Assembly: GCA_045606685.1 (NCBI GenBank)
Contig: JAZUSJ010000267.1
Location: forward strand, 1 to 16,281
Source: SVQP01 sp045606685
Lineage (GTDB): Bacteria; Bacillota; Clostridia; Oscillospirales; CAG-272
Direction: 5' to 3'
DNA length: 16,281 bases
Each line of letters opens with the position of its first letter. Within the stretch, counting starts at the first letter, position 1. Shown piece by piece: positions 15,728 through 16,281 of this stretch. Position numbers and translations under genes: made by a program. The notes beneath the pieces were generated by a model that saw only the letters and a list, made by a program, of their open reading frames with translations, did no database searches and was not told the origin of the DNA.

Positions 15728-15800
15728 TAACAAAACGAAAATATCTCCTAAAACTTTTCCAAACATCGGAGCTGTATCATATGCTCATAACAAAACGAAA
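15728..15800 (+). repeat. 13-bp direct repeat in the leader of the small repeat protein
   Basis: taacaaaacgaaa occurs at 15728-15740 and again at 15788-15800, exactly 60 bases apart. The second copy runs into the AAGGAG ribosome binding site of the 78-residue protein. It may be a regulatory site or chance in AT-rich sequence. No clear promoter is seen in this gap (15651-15820). Confidence 0.45.
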
Positions 15801-15820
15801 GGAAAAGGAGATTTTACATC

Positions 15821-16057
15821 ATGTCTAAAATTGCAGATACCAACGAAAAGATAAAGGACGGCGTTGTGGACGGTTACAAGAAGATCGAAAAGGGCGTCGT
15901 GGGCGGCTACAAGAAGATTGAAGAGAGTGTTGTTGAGGGCTTTGGCAAGGTCAGCGACAAGGCTGTTGAGATCCTGTTTACCAAGGAAGGCGAAACCGTC
16001 GAGGAGACCAAGGCGCGTCTGGGTGGCAAGAAGGACGAGGAAACGTCCGAGAATTAA
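15821..16057 (+). CDS. Small protein of three 11-residue amphipathic repeats
   Basis: 78 residues, no signal peptide or TM segment. Residues 13-45 are three tandem 11-residue units: DGVVDGYKKIE, KGVVGGYKKIE, ESVVEGFGKVS. An 11-residue period equals three turns of an 11/3 helix, so the Val-Val/Tyr/Ile face would be continuous while Lys and Glu lie on the sides; this kind of repeat is seen in lipid-associating helices. The C-terminal third is highly charged (KARLGG, then an acidic tail). RBS AAGGAG lies 11 bases upstream of the ATG. Similar short proteins occur in gut Clostridia without known function. The coding end is trustworthy because it lies before the adapter chimera, although its last 48 bases recur in the artefactual second copy. 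Confidence 0.75.
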   Translation: MSKIADTNEKIKDGVVDGYKKIEKGVVGGYKKIEESVVEGFGKVSDKAVEILFTKEGETVEETKARLGGKKDEETSEN

Positions 16058-16103
16058 AAAAAATAGCCCGATGGGGCTGCGGAAATAGCGGAGATAAATG
16101 AAA

Positions 16104-16187
16104 AAGTCGGAGGCCAAGCGGTCTTAGGAAGACAAATTGGAGTAGCAACTCCTTGGCTCACAGAACGACATGGCTACGATCCGACTT
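16104..16187. other. MGI/BGI DNBSEQ library adapter (sequencing contaminant)
   Basis: 84 bases made of the known 32-base adapter arm beginning AAGTCGGAGGCCAAGCGG (16104-16135), a 10-base index attggagtag (16136-16145), and the 42-base second arm ending ACGATCCGACTT (16146-16187). This is the complete barcoded adapter oligo of that platform, not genomic DNA. Confidence 0.97.
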
Positions 16188-16281
16188 AAGGCGCGTCTGG
16201 GTGGCAAGAAGGACGAGGAAACGTCCGAGAATTAAAAAAAATAGCCCGATGGGGCTGCGGAAATAGCGGAGATAAATGAAA
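16188..16281 (+). repeat. Artefactual second copy of 16010-16103
   Basis: These 94 bases are identical to 16010-16103, including the 3' end of the small-protein gene. The offset is 178 = 94 (insert) + 84 (adapter), as expected when a read passes through a short insert, the adapter and the next rolling-circle copy of the same insert. It should not be annotated as a duplication. Confidence 0.95.

Noticed and set aside
16065..16078. Short hairpin agccc/gggct after the 78-residue protein as its terminator
   Set aside because: Only 5 bp, preceded by A-run but not followed by a T-run before genomic sequence ends at 16103. Cannot be supported.
16010..16281. Tandem duplication of the small-protein gene end
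   Set aside because: The spacer is a complete sequencing adapter, so the second copy is a library artefact, not a genomic duplication.

Overview
The window looks like one end of a metagenome-assembled contig from a gut-type Clostridia bacterium (Bacillota). Evidence: strong GGAGG-type ribosome binding sites, near-consensus sigma-A promoters (TTGACA / TACAAT or TATAAT), an ECF-type vitamin transporter, lipoprotein and TM-anchored surface proteins, and gene families typical of gut Firmicutes. The lineage is an inference; there is no rRNA or marker gene. There are no tRNAs, CRISPR arrays, transposases or phage genes.

Left third, minus strand (1-5729). An oligopeptide/sugar-type ABC solute-binding lipoprotein runs off the left edge and has its own consensus promoter and a leader hairpin. 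Upstream of it sits a two-gene unit: an aldo/keto reductase with a C-terminal two-cluster ferredoxin domain, then a DUF5107 + TPR-like protein.

Centre, plus strand (5819-12370). This is the main point of interest. Two divergent promoters lie back to back. The rightward one transcribes a cobalamin riboswitch, a terminator-like hairpin and a dispersed-repeat hairpin, followed by six genes in tight order: a small protein with a homing-endonuclease-associated-type repeat; a secreted, TM-anchored protein with a DUF4430 (transcobalamin C-terminal-like) domain; a larger exported protein with a prenyltransferase-like alpha/alpha-barrel and a C-terminal DUF4430 domain, the same two-domain order as animal intrinsic factor and transcobalamin; then EcfT, a fused double EcfA ATPase and an EcfS substrate component. 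Read together, this is a B12-repressible cobalamin uptake operon in which a surface 'bacterial transcobalamin' would capture B12 for the ECF transporter. A structured 186-base gap separates the capture genes from the transporter genes.

Right part, plus strand (12442-16057). A consensus promoter drives a 1025-residue secreted, membrane-anchored glycoside-hydrolase-like protein (duplicated N-terminal beta domain, TIM-barrel-like core, CBM9/DOMON-like domain), closed by a strong terminator. A small 78-residue protein made of 11-residue repeats follows.

The last 178 bases (16104-16281) are not biology. Positions 16104-16187 are a complete MGI/BGI DNBSEQ library adapter with a 10-base barcode, and 16188-16281 repeats the 94 bases before the adapter. 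This is the insert-adapter-insert pattern of a rolling-circle DNA nanoball read. Genomic sequence should be trimmed at 16103.
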